DNA from: Marinomonas mediterranea MMB-1
Lineage (GTDB): Bacteria > Pseudomonadota > Gammaproteobacteria > Pseudomonadales > Marinomonadaceae
Assembly: GCF_000192865.1 (NCBI RefSeq)
Contig: NC_015276.1
Location: forward strand, 3,100,001-3,164,000
Reading direction: 5' to 3'
Length of the DNA: 64,000 nucleotides
Part shown: positions 45,824 through 55,079 of the stretch, piece after piece
How positions within the stretch are numbered: the first letter of the stretch is position 1
Layout of the letters: each line of letters opens with the position of its first letter
Notes under the pieces: generated by a model
Databases searched by the model: none
What the model was told of the DNA's origin: nothing
What the model saw: only the letters and a program-made list of their open reading frames with translations
Program-made: the position numbers and the translations under genes

Positions 45824-47332
45824 GTGATTCAATTTTTACTCAATCAAGAACTAAGGCAGGAAGCGCATCTAGACCCTAATATGACCGTGCTTAACTACCT
45901 AAGACAGCACCTTAAAAAAACGGGAACAAAGGAAGGATGCGCATCGGGAGATTGCGGAGCGTGTAGCGTTGTTTTGGCTGAAGTCGACGGCGATAAACTA
46001 AAATACAGCTCTATCAACTCCTGCTTAACCTTTATCAGTGCTCTTCACGGTAAACAGCTCATCACAGTAGAAGACCTCAAACATCAAGGAAAACTGCACA
46101 CAACACAGCAAGCGATGGCAGACTGCCACGGCTCTCAATGTGGCTTTTGCACCCCAGGCTTTGTGATGTCGCTTTTTGCCCTACAAAAAAGCCATAAAGA
46201 GAACCAAGACGGGCAAACAGATAACGCTGAAATTCAAGAAGCGCTGGCAGGGAATCTCTGTCGATGCACTGGATACCGCCCTATTATAGAAGCCGCCAAA
46301 CAAACTATTCAGAGCGCCGAAGACGATCAATTCGATACTAGCGAACAAGACACGATCGCGCGCTTAAAAACGCTTTCACCAACGGACCCAGCAGTTCTTA
46401 CAGGTAACGGCAGAGAAGTGTATTTACCGACTACCATAGACCAAGTCAGTGAGCTTCTAAATAATCACCCAAATGCGAAACTACTTGCGGGTGGAACCGA
46501 TCTCGCTCTTGAAGTAACGCAATTCAATCGCGCTATCGAGTCGCTTATATACTTAGGCAATGTATCCGCATTAAACAAGATAGAAGACTCTTCGGACTCT
46601 AAAGAGATTAAAATTGGCGCCGCAACGCCGTTATCAGATTGCTATTCCGTGCTGGCAACGTATTTTCCAGATTTTGGCGCTTTGCTTCATCGGTTTGCTT
46701 CTCTTCAAATTCGTAATCAAGGTACATTGGGAGGCAATATTGGCAATGCTTCCCCCATAGGTGATTCGCCTCCACTTCTTATTGCGCTCGGCGCCTCTAT
46801 TGTACTCAGAAGCCACAAAGGTACTCGTACCCTCTTGCTTGAAGACTTCTTTATCGATTACAAAAAGACGGCGTTGGCGAACAACGAGTTTATCGAAACG
46901 ATTGTGATCCCGAAACCAAACACCCAAAGTACCTTTAAGGCGTACAAAGTCTCTAAACGCTTAGACGACGACATCTCCGCGGTATGCGGCGCATTTAACA
47001 TTGAACTCAGTAACAACAAAGTCTCTACGGCGATATTAGCATTCGGTGGTATGGCGGCGATTCCTAAGCGTGCGACCTCAGCTGAAGCCAGCTTACTGGG
47101 TAAAGAATGGCGTTCAGAAACCATTGAAAGCGCATGTAAAGCACTCGCAACTGACTTTTCTCCGTTGTCAGACTTTCGAGCCAGCCACCAATACCGCACA
47201 CTGGTCTCTCAAAACCTATTACGAAAGTACTTTATAGAGAGCTCTATTGAGCAAAGTGCGGAACAAAGCACACACTCTAGCGCTTATGATGCCCTAGCCT
47301 ACGACGCAACCAGAGTAACGTCCTATGTCTAA
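45824..47332 (+). CDS. xdhA: xanthine dehydrogenase small subunit (FeS/FAD)
   Basis: Electron-transfer subunit of xanthine dehydrogenase, oxidising hypoxanthine and xanthine to urate. From the GTG at 45824 (AGGAG 7 bases upstream) it has 502 residues. N-terminal 2Fe-2S ferredoxin domain 'CASGDCGACSVVL' near residue 45, second cluster 'CHGSQCGFCTPGF' near residue 105 and 'GNLCRCTGYRP' near residue 140, then the FAD domain with 'LLAGGTDLALEVTQF' near residue 220 and 'IRNQGTLGGNIGNASPIGDSPP'. The stop overlaps xdhB by 8 bases. Confidence 0.94.
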   Translation: MIQFLLNQELRQEAHLDPNMTVLNYLRQHLKKTGTKEGCASGDCGACSVVLAEVDGDKLKYSSINSCLTFISALHGKQLITVEDLKHQGKLHTTQQAMADCHGSQCGFCTPGFVMSLFALQKSHKENQDGQTDNAEIQEALAGNLCRCTGYRPIIEAAKQTIQSAEDDQFDTSEQDTIARLKTLSPTDPAVLTGNGREVYLPTTIDQVSELLNNHPNAKLLAGGTDLALEVTQFNRAIESLIYLGNVSALNKIEDSSDSKEIKIGAATPLSDCYSVLATYFPDFGALLHRFASLQIRNQGTLGGNIGNASPIGDSPPLLIALGASIVLRSHKGTRTLLLEDFFIDYKKTALANNEFIETIVIPKPNTQSTFKAYKVSKRLDDDISAVCGAFNIELSNNKVSTAILAFGGMAAIPKRATSAEASLLGKEWRSETIESACKALATDFSPLSDFRASHQYRTLVSQNLLRKYFIESSIEQSAEQSTHSSAYDALAYDATRVTSYV

Positions 47333-49688
47333 TCATTCTTCTCCTAAACTCAGTCAGGCACAGCTCGAAGCTCAATTTAAAGGTGAATTGAAAACCGGTG
47401 TTGGCCGTGGAATAAAGCACGAAAGCGGAGACAAGCATGTCAGCGGCGAAGCGCTTTACATTGACGATAAACTCGAGTTCCCTAATCAACTCCATGTAAG
47501 CGTACACACCAGTACCGAAGCACACGCCCATATTATCAACATCGATTCGAGTGGTTGTTTCGATGTAGCTGGCGTGGTTCGCGTCTTTACGGCGAAAGAT
47601 GTGCCGGGTGAACTTGATGTGGGCCCAGTACTCGCAGGTGATCCACTTCTGGCTGAAAACATCGTCGAGTACTATGGACAACCTATCGTCGCGATCGCTG
47701 CTACGTCCCATGAAGCCGCCACTCTGGCCGCGCAAAAGGTAAAAATAGAGTACGAACCGCTTCACGCCATCCTCGATGTAAAAGAAGCATTAGAAAAAGA
47801 ACACTTTGTACAAGACAGCCATCAGCTGGTCATCGGTGACAGTAGCACAGCGCTAGACAGCGCCAAATACCGCATGAAAGGCGAACTGAATATTGGTGGG
47901 CAAGAGCACTTCTATTTAGAAACTCAAGTAGCCTCAGTAATGCCAACCGAAGATGATGGCATGATCGTCTTCAGCTCAACTCAAAACCCCACGGAAGTCC
48001 AAAAACTTGTCGGTTCCGTTCTGGGTGTGCCAATGAATAAGGTCTTAGTCGATATGCGCCGTATGGGCGGCGGTTTTGGAGGAAAAGAAACACAAGCGGC
48101 TCCGATTGCCTGCTTATGTGCCGTCGCCGCTTATCTAACCGGACGCCCAGCAAAAATGCGTTTACCGAGATCCCTCGATATGTCGATGACAGGGAAACGC
48201 CACCCATTTTACGTTCGCTACGATGTCGGTTTTGATGACGACGGCAAAGTACTAGCAATGAACATGGACCTTGCGGGAAACTGCGGTTACTCTCCCGATT
48301 TATCTGGCTCTATTGTCGACCGCGCGATGTTTCACGCAGATAACGCTTATTTTATTGAACACGCTACGATTACAGGCTATCGATGCAAGACCAATACGGC
48401 GTCGAACACCGCTTATCGCGGCTTTGGCGGGCCGCAAGGCATGGTTCCTATGGAAGAGATTCTGGACGCCATCGCTCATAAGCTTGGCAAAGATCCCTTA
48501 GCCGTTCGCCAGCTGAACTACTATGGCAAAGGTACTCGTAATATCACGCCTTATCACCAAACCGTCGAGCACAATATTTTGCCAGAGATGACGGAAGAGT
48601 TAATCGCAAGCAGCGACTACTATGCTCGCAGAGAGGCGATCAAACGCTTTAACGACAATAGCCCCTATCTCAAAAAAGGCTTGGCGTTTACGCCTGTTAA
48701 GTTTGGTATTTCCTTTACGAACTCTTTTTTGAACCAAGCAGGCGCTTTGATTCATGTTTATACCGATGGCAGTATCCATTTGAACCATGGCGGTACCGAA
48801 ATGGGTCAAGGTCTAAACACCAAGGTCCAACAGATCGTTGCTGAAGTATTTCAGGTCGAAGTGGATACCATTCAAGTCACCGCCACAAATACCGAAAAAG
48901 TCCCTAATACCTCACCGACTGCCGCTTCGTCTGGAACGGATTTAAATGGTAAAGCTGCACAAAATGCAGCACTAACCATTAAGCAGCGCTTAATCGAGCT
49001 TCTTTGTACAAAGTTTAGAGTGACAGAGAAAGAAATAGAGTTTAAGAATGGTCAAGTAAAAGCCGCCGACCATTACTTATCGTTTAAAGAGTTGATCGAA
49101 CTCGCTTATGTCAGCCAAGTATCGTTATCCTCAACTGGATATTATAAAACACCAAAGATCTTTTACGATCGAGAAAAGGCCGCTGGCCGACCGTTTTATT
49201 ATTTTGCCTATGGGTTAGCCTGCTGTGAAGTAATCGTTGATATACTAACGGGCGAATATAAATTTACCCGAACGGACATCTTGCACGATGTCGGCGCGAC
49301 GTTGAATCCCGCCATTGATATAGGTCAGATTGAAGGCGGCTTTGTTCAAGGTATGGGTTGGCTCACGACAGAAGAATTGGTGTGGAACGATAAAGGCCGT
49401 CTTATGACAAACGGCCCAGCCAGCTATAAAATCCCAGCCATTGCCGATATGCCTGTTGATTTACGCGTTAACCTTGTCGAAAGCAGAAAGAACCCTGAAG
49501 ACACGGTATATCACTCTAAAGCCGTCGGCGAGCCACCGTTTATGCTTGGTATTGCCGCATGGTGTGCGATAAAAGACGCGGTCGCTTCAATTGGGGATTA
49601 TAAAATTCACCCAAACATTGACGCACCCGCGACACCTGAACGAGTTCTAATGGGAATAGAACAACTCAAACAGGACATGGCTGGCTAA
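47325..49688 (+). CDS. xdhB: xanthine dehydrogenase large subunit (molybdopterin)
   Basis: Catalytic Mo subunit, 787 residues, normal length for XdhB. 'GRGIKHESGDKHVSGEALYIDD' near residue 28, 'GQPIVAIAATSHEAA' near residue 110, 'MRRMGGGFGGKETQAAP' near residue 245, 'TAYRGFGGPQGMV' near residue 362 and 'HLNHGGTEMGQGLNTKV' near residue 485 are typical pterin-binding motifs; 'KAVGEPPFMLGIAAW' near residue 735 contains the catalytic Glu. It lies between xdhA and guaD. XdhC, the Mo-cofactor insertion factor, is not encoded in this window. Confidence 0.95.
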   Translation: MSNHSSPKLSQAQLEAQFKGELKTGVGRGIKHESGDKHVSGEALYIDDKLEFPNQLHVSVHTSTEAHAHIINIDSSGCFDVAGVVRVFTAKDVPGELDVGPVLAGDPLLAENIVEYYGQPIVAIAATSHEAATLAAQKVKIEYEPLHAILDVKEALEKEHFVQDSHQLVIGDSSTALDSAKYRMKGELNIGGQEHFYLETQVASVMPTEDDGMIVFSSTQNPTEVQKLVGSVLGVPMNKVLVDMRRMGGGFGGKETQAAPIACLCAVAAYLTGRPAKMRLPRSLDMSMTGKRHPFYVRYDVGFDDDGKVLAMNMDLAGNCGYSPDLSGSIVDRAMFHADNAYFIEHATITGYRCKTNTASNTAYRGFGGPQGMVPMEEILDAIAHKLGKDPLAVRQLNYYGKGTRNITPYHQTVEHNILPEMTEELIASSDYYARREAIKRFNDNSPYLKKGLAFTPVKFGISFTNSFLNQAGALIHVYTDGSIHLNHGGTEMGQGLNTKVQQIVAEVFQVEVDTIQVTATNTEKVPNTSPTAASSGTDLNGKAAQNAALTIKQRLIELLCTKFRVTEKEIEFKNGQVKAADHYLSFKELIELAYVSQVSLSSTGYYKTPKIFYDREKAAGRPFYYFAYGLACCEVIVDILTGEYKFTRTDILHDVGATLNPAIDIGQIEGGFVQGMGWLTTEELVWNDKGRLMTNGPASYKIPAIADMPVDLRVNLVESRKNPEDTVYHSKAVGEPPFMLGIAAWCAIKDAVASIGDYKIHPNIDAPATPERVLMGIEQLKQDMAG

Positions 49689-49737
49689 TTTACCGTTCGA
49701 GACAGCCCTTACAATAGACAGATTTAAAGAGAATACA

Positions 49738-51048
49738 ATGACAACGAAAGCATGGCGCTCTTCCATCATCCACTGCATCGCAGACCCTTCTAAAGTCGGC
49801 AATGACAAGGCTTACGACTATTATGAAGATGGTATCTTAGTGGTTGAAGATGGCATTATTAAACAACTTGGCGCGGCTAATGACCTCCTTGCGACACTTG
49901 ACCCCGATGTAGAAGTAGAAGAACACCCTGACGCGCTGATTATGCCGGGCTTTATCGACACCCATATTCATTACCCTCAGACCGATATGATTGGCGCATA
50001 CGGCGAACAACTTCTAGAGTGGCTGAATAAATACACCTTCCCAGAAGAGAGTAAATTCAAAGACAAGGAACACGCTACCGACGTTGCCGAACGCTTCACT
50101 AACGAGTTGCTTCGAAACGGTACCACGACCGCACTGGTGTTTGGCACGGTACACAAAGAATCGGTTGATGCGTTTTTCGAAACAGTCGAAAAGCAAAACC
50201 TAAGAATGATCTGCGGCAAAGTCATGATGGACAGAAATGCACCAGATTACCTGACAGACACACCTCAAAGTAGCTATAAAGACAGCAAAGCTCTCATTGA
50301 ACGCTGGCACGAAAAAGGCCGCCTTCATTATGCGGTCACCCCCCGTTTTGCGCCCACCAGCACACCTGAACAGCTGCATCAGGCAGGCAAACTACTAAAA
50401 GAATTTGATCGTTTATACCTACACACCCATTTATCTGAAAACGTAGACGAATGTGAGTGGGTCAAATCACTGTTCCCTGACAGTGACAACTACCTCGATG
50501 TGTACGATAAACACCACCTACTGGGAGAACGTTCTGTTTTCGCACATGGTATTCACTTATGTGACAGCGAATATCACCGCTTACACGACACTGGCTCAGC
50601 CATTTCATTCTGCCCAACGTCCAACTTATTTATTGGCAGCGGCTTATTTAAGCTGGATAAAGCAGAAGAGCATAGTATCAATGTTGGGCTTGGTACAGAC
50701 GTCGGTGGAGGCACGAGCTTCTCATTACTGACCACGCTTGGTGAGGCCTACAAAGTGATTCAGTTACAAGGAGAAAATCTAAGCCCAATCAAGTCTCTGT
50801 ATCTTGCTACATTAGGAGGCGCAAAAGCCTTACGATTGGAAAACAAGATAGGCACTCTAAAACCAGAGACAGAAGCGGACTTTGTGATTTTAGACAAACA
50901 AGCTACACCTCTTATTGCGAACCGCTTAGCAAATGTAAAAGACATCGAAGAGGCACTGTTTATCTTCATGACTCTAGGCGATGACAGAGCCATCAAGGAA
51001 ACGTACTCTATGGGCGAAAGAGTCTATGCTAAGACGATAATGTCTTAA
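49738..51048 (+). CDS. guaD: guanine deaminase
   Basis: Converts guanine to xanthine, feeding xanthine dehydrogenase. 436 residues of the amidohydrolase fold. Metal ligands are visible in 'PGFIDTHIHYPQTDMIG' near residue 78, 'HTHLSENVDECEWV' near residue 225, 'FAHGIHLCD' near residue 265 and Asp in 'GLGTDVGGGTSFSLL' near residue 320. AAAGAGA lies 5-7 bases before the ATG. It follows xdhB by 49 bases, so xdhA-xdhB-guaD is one purine catabolic operon. Confidence 0.94.
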   Translation: MTTKAWRSSIIHCIADPSKVGNDKAYDYYEDGILVVEDGIIKQLGAANDLLATLDPDVEVEEHPDALIMPGFIDTHIHYPQTDMIGAYGEQLLEWLNKYTFPEESKFKDKEHATDVAERFTNELLRNGTTTALVFGTVHKESVDAFFETVEKQNLRMICGKVMMDRNAPDYLTDTPQSSYKDSKALIERWHEKGRLHYAVTPRFAPTSTPEQLHQAGKLLKEFDRLYLHTHLSENVDECEWVKSLFPDSDNYLDVYDKHHLLGERSVFAHGIHLCDSEYHRLHDTGSAISFCPTSNLFIGSGLFKLDKAEEHSINVGLGTDVGGGTSFSLLTTLGEAYKVIQLQGENLSPIKSLYLATLGGAKALRLENKIGTLKPETEADFVILDKQATPLIANRLANVKDIEEALFIFMTLGDDRAIKETYSMGERVYAKTIMS

Positions 51049-51136
51049 GCCATTTTTACCATCAGTTCCGAATCTGGCTAGCGCCGTTTCTCAACCAAGA
51101 TATAATGCAAAGCATATTTTGACTCAAGAAGGCGCT

Positions 51137-52516
51137 ATGTTAGACACCAATGTATGTAGCAAAGCTCGGTTATCGCGGGACCCGAGGTTTGACGGTAAGT
51201 TTTTTATTGCGGTCAAAACCACGGGGATTTACTGTCGGACAATTTGCCCAGTGCGTACACCAAAAGAGGAAAACGTTACCTACTTTCCCAACGCTGTTTT
51301 AGCCGCCGACGCTGGGTTTCGACCTTGCCTTCGTTGTCGCCCAGACAGCGCGCCCGGCTCCCCGGCTTGGAAAGGCGTTGGCGCGACATTGGAACGAGCA
51401 ATCAAAATCATTGACGAGGGCTACCTTCAAGCACATTCCCTGCAACAACTGGCGACAAGACTTGGCGTAACAGACCGTTACTTACGCAAATTATTTCGTC
51501 AACACATCGGTGTTTCACCGAAGCGCTACGCCTTGTATCAACAATGCTTGTTTGCAAAAAAACTGCTCCATCAAACGCCATTGCCCGTGTCACAAATCGC
51601 ACTGGCTAGCGGATTTAACAGCATACGACGCTTTAATGATTGCTTTAAAAACCAACTCAATTTGTCTCCAACACAAATACGAGAAGAAAAAAGCGCGAAG
51701 ACATCGGTTATTCGTCTGACACTGGCGTATCGACCGCCTTTAAACTGGCCTCACCTTGTCCAGTTTCTGAAGCGAAGAATGATTCCAACTATGGAATGGT
51801 GTGACGACAACGGTTATGGCAGGACATTCGAACTTAATGGTACAAAAGGGCACTTTACGCTTCGCCATGAACCTGAAGCGCACCAATTTCAAACCGATAT
51901 AGAAATAGATGACATCCGAGCGTTAAAAGCCGTCGTCAACAATATTCGGCGCTTATTCGATCTGGATTCAGACCTAACCGTCATTGAGTCCGATTTATCT
52001 AACGCTTTAGGCACTCACTTTCCACTCACATCAGGCATTCGGCTTCCCGGCATTTGGAGTCTTTACGAAGCGGGCATTAGAGCCATTCTTGGCCAACAGA
52101 TATCCGTTACCGCCGCCAAAAATTTAGTCGCTCAGCTGGTGGAGGAATTAGGGGAAGACGTGATGAAAGAGTCGCAGCAGTTAAAGCACTTCCCTACTCC
52201 CACGGCGGTTTCTCAAAGTGACTTAGCGTTTCTTAAAATCCCACAATCGAGAAAAAACACACTCATCCAGTTTAGTCATTACTATTGCAATGCCGCATCG
52301 CCGGATGACACCGATGAGTGGAACTCGATAACAGGAATTGGTCACTGGACAATACAATACGCTCGCTTAAGAGGGTTAAGTGATCCGAACATTCTTTTAG
52401 TGGGCGATTTAGGTGTCAAAAAAGCCATTAAGCAGTCCAAGGCAAACATTGACCCAACACTTGCCTCACCATGGAATAGCTATTTAACGTTTCAACTTTG
52501 GAGCAAACTGTCATGA
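51137..52516 (+). CDS. Ada zinc-finger / AraC / AlkA fusion protein
   Basis: Combined alkylation sensor and 3-methyladenine DNA glycosylase, 459 residues. N-terminal Ada metal-binding domain with four Cys in 'GIYCRTICP' and 'RPCLRCRPD' (residues about 32-75), then an AraC helix-turn-helix ('LQQLATRLGVTDRYLRKLFRQHIG' and 'VSQIALASGFNSIRRFNDCF', about 95-175), then the AlkA domain with HhH-GPD glycosylase 'ITGIGHWTIQYARLRGL' and catalytic Asp in 'LVGDLGVKKA' near the end. It senses methylphosphotriesters through its Cys thiolate and may regulate itself and ogt. The ATG at 51137 has AAGG close by; a TTG at 51119 is less likely. Confidence 0.92.
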   Translation: MLDTNVCSKARLSRDPRFDGKFFIAVKTTGIYCRTICPVRTPKEENVTYFPNAVLAADAGFRPCLRCRPDSAPGSPAWKGVGATLERAIKIIDEGYLQAHSLQQLATRLGVTDRYLRKLFRQHIGVSPKRYALYQQCLFAKKLLHQTPLPVSQIALASGFNSIRRFNDCFKNQLNLSPTQIREEKSAKTSVIRLTLAYRPPLNWPHLVQFLKRRMIPTMEWCDDNGYGRTFELNGTKGHFTLRHEPEAHQFQTDIEIDDIRALKAVVNNIRRLFDLDSDLTVIESDLSNALGTHFPLTSGIRLPGIWSLYEAGIRAILGQQISVTAAKNLVAQLVEELGEDVMKESQQLKHFPTPTAVSQSDLAFLKIPQSRKNTLIQFSHYYCNAASPDDTDEWNSITGIGHWTIQYARLRGLSDPNILLVGDLGVKKAIKQSKANIDPTLASPWNSYLTFQLWSKLS

Positions 52517-53046
52517 CCTATAACGATTACTTTGAAAGCCCTTTGGGCAAGATCGAAATTAAAGCCTCTGACAAAGGCATTACTCAGGTTATTTTCTGTG
52601 GCGAGCAAACAACAGAAGTTATACCAAGCCCTATTATCGATGAATGCAAAAGTCAGCTACACGCTTATTTCTCAGGACAGCTGAATGACTTTCAACTGCC
52701 CTTAGATATGCAAGGCACAGAGTTTCAAAACCGTGTTTGGCGAGTACTTACGACCATCCCGTTTGGAAAAACAATGAGCTATTTGGACATCGCTGAGAAG
52801 TTAAACAACCCCAAAGCCGTTCGTGCGGTTGGTGGTGCGAACGGAAGAAACCCCATCAGCCTGATTGTCCCTTGCCATAGGGTAATCGGCAGTAAAGGAA
52901 CATTGACCGGCTACGCAGGCGGCGTCGCTCGAAAGCAATGGCTTCTAGAGCACGAAGGGATCGCTCTAAAAGGCAATAGCGATAATCTAGAAGCGCTGAA
53001 CGATGCGATTCACCGCAGACAAGATAAAACCCAATTTTTAGACTAA
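52513..53046 (+). CDS. ogt: methylated-DNA--protein-cysteine methyltransferase
   Basis: Suicide repair protein that takes the methyl from O6-methylguanine onto its own Cys. 177 residues. The active site 'NPISLIVPCHRVIGSKGTLTGYAGG' lies near residue 122, with the Arg-finger region 'RAVGGANGRN' before it. The ATG overlaps the stop of the Ada/AlkA fusion gene (ATGA), so the two are translated together, giving a compact alkylation-repair operon. A TTG at 52498 would extend into the previous gene and is unlikely. Confidence 0.93.
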   Translation: MTYNDYFESPLGKIEIKASDKGITQVIFCGEQTTEVIPSPIIDECKSQLHAYFSGQLNDFQLPLDMQGTEFQNRVWRVLTTIPFGKTMSYLDIAEKLNNPKAVRAVGGANGRNPISLIVPCHRVIGSKGTLTGYAGGVARKQWLLEHEGIALKGNSDNLEALNDAIHRRQDKTQFLD

Positions 53047-53087
53047 ATACGTCCGTGGTTTTTGAGGGTGAAGCACAGATCCTTCAT

Positions 53088-53981
53088 CTAACCAATTTCG
53101 AATGACAGCACACCGAAGAAACGCTCGAATGGCAATTCAGGAAATACGCCTGTGTACATTCGAGCCGTCTCAAATGAAGGCTCCATATTGTAACGACTTG
53201 CCAAAGACAACGCTGATGCGTTGATCTCGGGAACATCGAGGAAGACTCTATCCTCTTTTGCAGTGCCCGCATTCAACGCCAAAAACAGAGTGTCTGCTAA
53301 ATCAGGAGTATCTGCATACAGCGGCCCTATTTTATAACCATCACGACTCTTTCGAATCACACCCATCGCGACCAACTCATGGCCTTCGACGATACCAATG
53401 GCTTCTGCATCTAGTTGATTTATCCATAAGCGATTAAAACCAGCGCGATTTGCTGGAAAAAATGGCCTTTCGTAAGCCTGAATTTTTTCTAAAGGCAAGT
53501 CACCCAACCTAACAAGCCTAGCGCTATTTGGTGCATTAAACTGTGTATTTAGCTGTGCGTTTAAGCCATCTAACGACTCAACGCCCCCAGTACCTTCAAA
53601 CCGAATATTGCGATAGGCGAGCTTAAAACCAAATTTTTTATAGTTCTCTTGTTGAGCGAGAACCCCATCCAAGCCAATATTACAGCCCTCTAAATAACGA
53701 AGCCCTTCGTTCCAAATCTGAATGCCATAACCTTGACCTCGGCACTCAGGCTTGACGATATAAAAGCCAAGAAAACCAAATGAGTCGTCGTACTTCACAA
53801 CCGAAATGCAGCCAATGGGCTCTTCCCCAAGATAGCTCATCAAAAAACCATTAGGGTCCGCAGCGTGATAAAGCGACGCATCGAAACGGCCAGGGTTCCA
53901 GCCTTCCTCCGCCGCCCATTCAACAGCGAGACTAAGCTCAACCGTTGTCATCGTTTTAATTGAGAAAGTTTTATTAGACAT
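53088..53981 (-). CDS. two-domain GNAT acetyltransferase
   Basis: Acetyl-CoA-dependent acetyltransferase with a second, C-terminal Acetyltransf_18-like half, 297 residues. The first GNAT domain covers about residues 1-140, with 'FYIVKPECRGQGYGIQIWNEGLRYL' near residue 73; the second part has 'GYKIGPLYADTPDLADTLFLAL' near residue 220 and 'SRYNMEPSFETARMYTG' near residue 265. Substrate unknown. It is transcribed alone, convergent with ogt. Confidence 0.8.
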   Translation of the reverse strand: MSNKTFSIKTMTTVELSLAVEWAAEEGWNPGRFDASLYHAADPNGFLMSYLGEEPIGCISVVKYDDSFGFLGFYIVKPECRGQGYGIQIWNEGLRYLEGCNIGLDGVLAQQENYKKFGFKLAYRNIRFEGTGGVESLDGLNAQLNTQFNAPNSARLVRLGDLPLEKIQAYERPFFPANRAGFNRLWINQLDAEAIGIVEGHELVAMGVIRKSRDGYKIGPLYADTPDLADTLFLALNAGTAKEDRVFLDVPEINASALSLASRYNMEPSFETARMYTGVFPELPFERFFGVLSFEIG

Positions 53982-54064
53982 TGAATCCCTTGCCTTACTG
54001 TGTAAATTACCGTCGAGTCGAAATGAGGCGCACTTTGAAGGCTCTCAATTTCTTAGCTGTGAAC

Positions 54065-54898
54065 TTATACCGATACGACTAAGGTCTTCCAAGCCACGAT
54101 TGAACCGTCGTCGAGCTGCATGGTTTCCATTTCATGGGTTTTGTCATCGCCATCTGGAAATATACGATCTGAGTCGTTACTCGTATCGGGCGTACCGCGC
54201 TCTGAATACAATGGCGCTTGTGTCGTAATGGATTTTACTAACGCATCATCAAACGACACTTGCGTGGTATAAGATCGTCCATTTTTCGTGACGGTCATAT
54301 GAATGTGCACGGCACGCCCGGGATACCAGCCAGGGAAGCAAGTTTCAAAATAAACAGTACCTTGCTCGTTAGTCGGTTGTATCCCACGAAACCATTTGTG
54401 CTTAACGTACTCTTCATTGCCGCCTGAACAAAACTCTTCAGATCTCATGCCGTCTCCACTGTAAACACCATTCGCATCACAATGCCAAATATCGACATCG
54501 ACGTTACTTAGTGGCTGACAGTCAATATCAACGACCTGAAAATAAAGGCGCACAGGTATCCCGTCCTGCCCTCCCGAAATATCTTGTCGTACAGGGCTCG
54601 TTGAATAACAAGGCCCCTCTGTTAACTTAGGTGTTAATTCACATAAACTGTTCGCCGCCAATTCTAAGAACGGTTTAGGGTACGAGCTAGATTGCAACGA
54701 AGCCGTGCCTCCGGTCAGCCACTTTGCCCCATAACGTTTCGTCGGTATTGCGTCAAAAAGATCTGACTCCTCCCCGCTCATAAAGGAAAAAAGCGAACCA
54801 GACGAGCCTTTGCAACCTTGAATTGCCGCTACCGATACACCCGCAAGACAACTTGCTGTCCACTTAAAGATACGTCGTCGAGAAATAGTTTTTGGCAT
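54065..54898 (-). CDS. intradiol ring-cleavage dioxygenase-like protein with Tat signal
   Basis: Predicted iron dioxygenase fold of the protocatechuate 3,4-dioxygenase beta type, 277 residues. It opens with a twin-arginine signal ('SRRRIFKW') followed by a Cys in 'IQGCKG' (residue 29), which reads as a Tat lipoprotein signal, so it acts outside the cytoplasm. The fold is supported by 'LTEGPCYSTSPVRQDI' near residue 93, 'CQPLSNVDVDIWHCDANGVYSG' near residue 130, 'FRGIQPTNEQGTVYFET' and 'FPGWYPGRAVHIHMTV' near residue 190, which holds the Tyr and His iron ligands. It is an orphan gene, so its aromatic substrate is unknown. Confidence 0.83.
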   Translation of the reverse strand: MPKTISRRRIFKWTASCLAGVSVAAIQGCKGSSGSLFSFMSGEESDLFDAIPTKRYGAKWLTGGTASLQSSSYPKPFLELAANSLCELTPKLTEGPCYSTSPVRQDISGGQDGIPVRLYFQVVDIDCQPLSNVDVDIWHCDANGVYSGDGMRSEEFCSGGNEEYVKHKWFRGIQPTNEQGTVYFETCFPGWYPGRAVHIHMTVTKNGRSYTTQVSFDDALVKSITTQAPLYSERGTPDTSNDSDRIFPDGDDKTHEMETMQLDDGSIVAWKTLVVSV

Positions 54899-55079
54899 GC
54901 TGCACCGTTTTTAAAGTTCAGTTTTAAAGATCTGGTTGTCTAATAGTATAAGCAAACAAAGCATACTGCCAAAATTAGAAAGGGCCGTGTACAAGCCTGC
55001 TTTAGAAATATTAGCACTTCCCAAACGGAACAAACCTTGCTTAACTTATCTTACTGTCCTCTTTAGAGTTTTACGCAAT

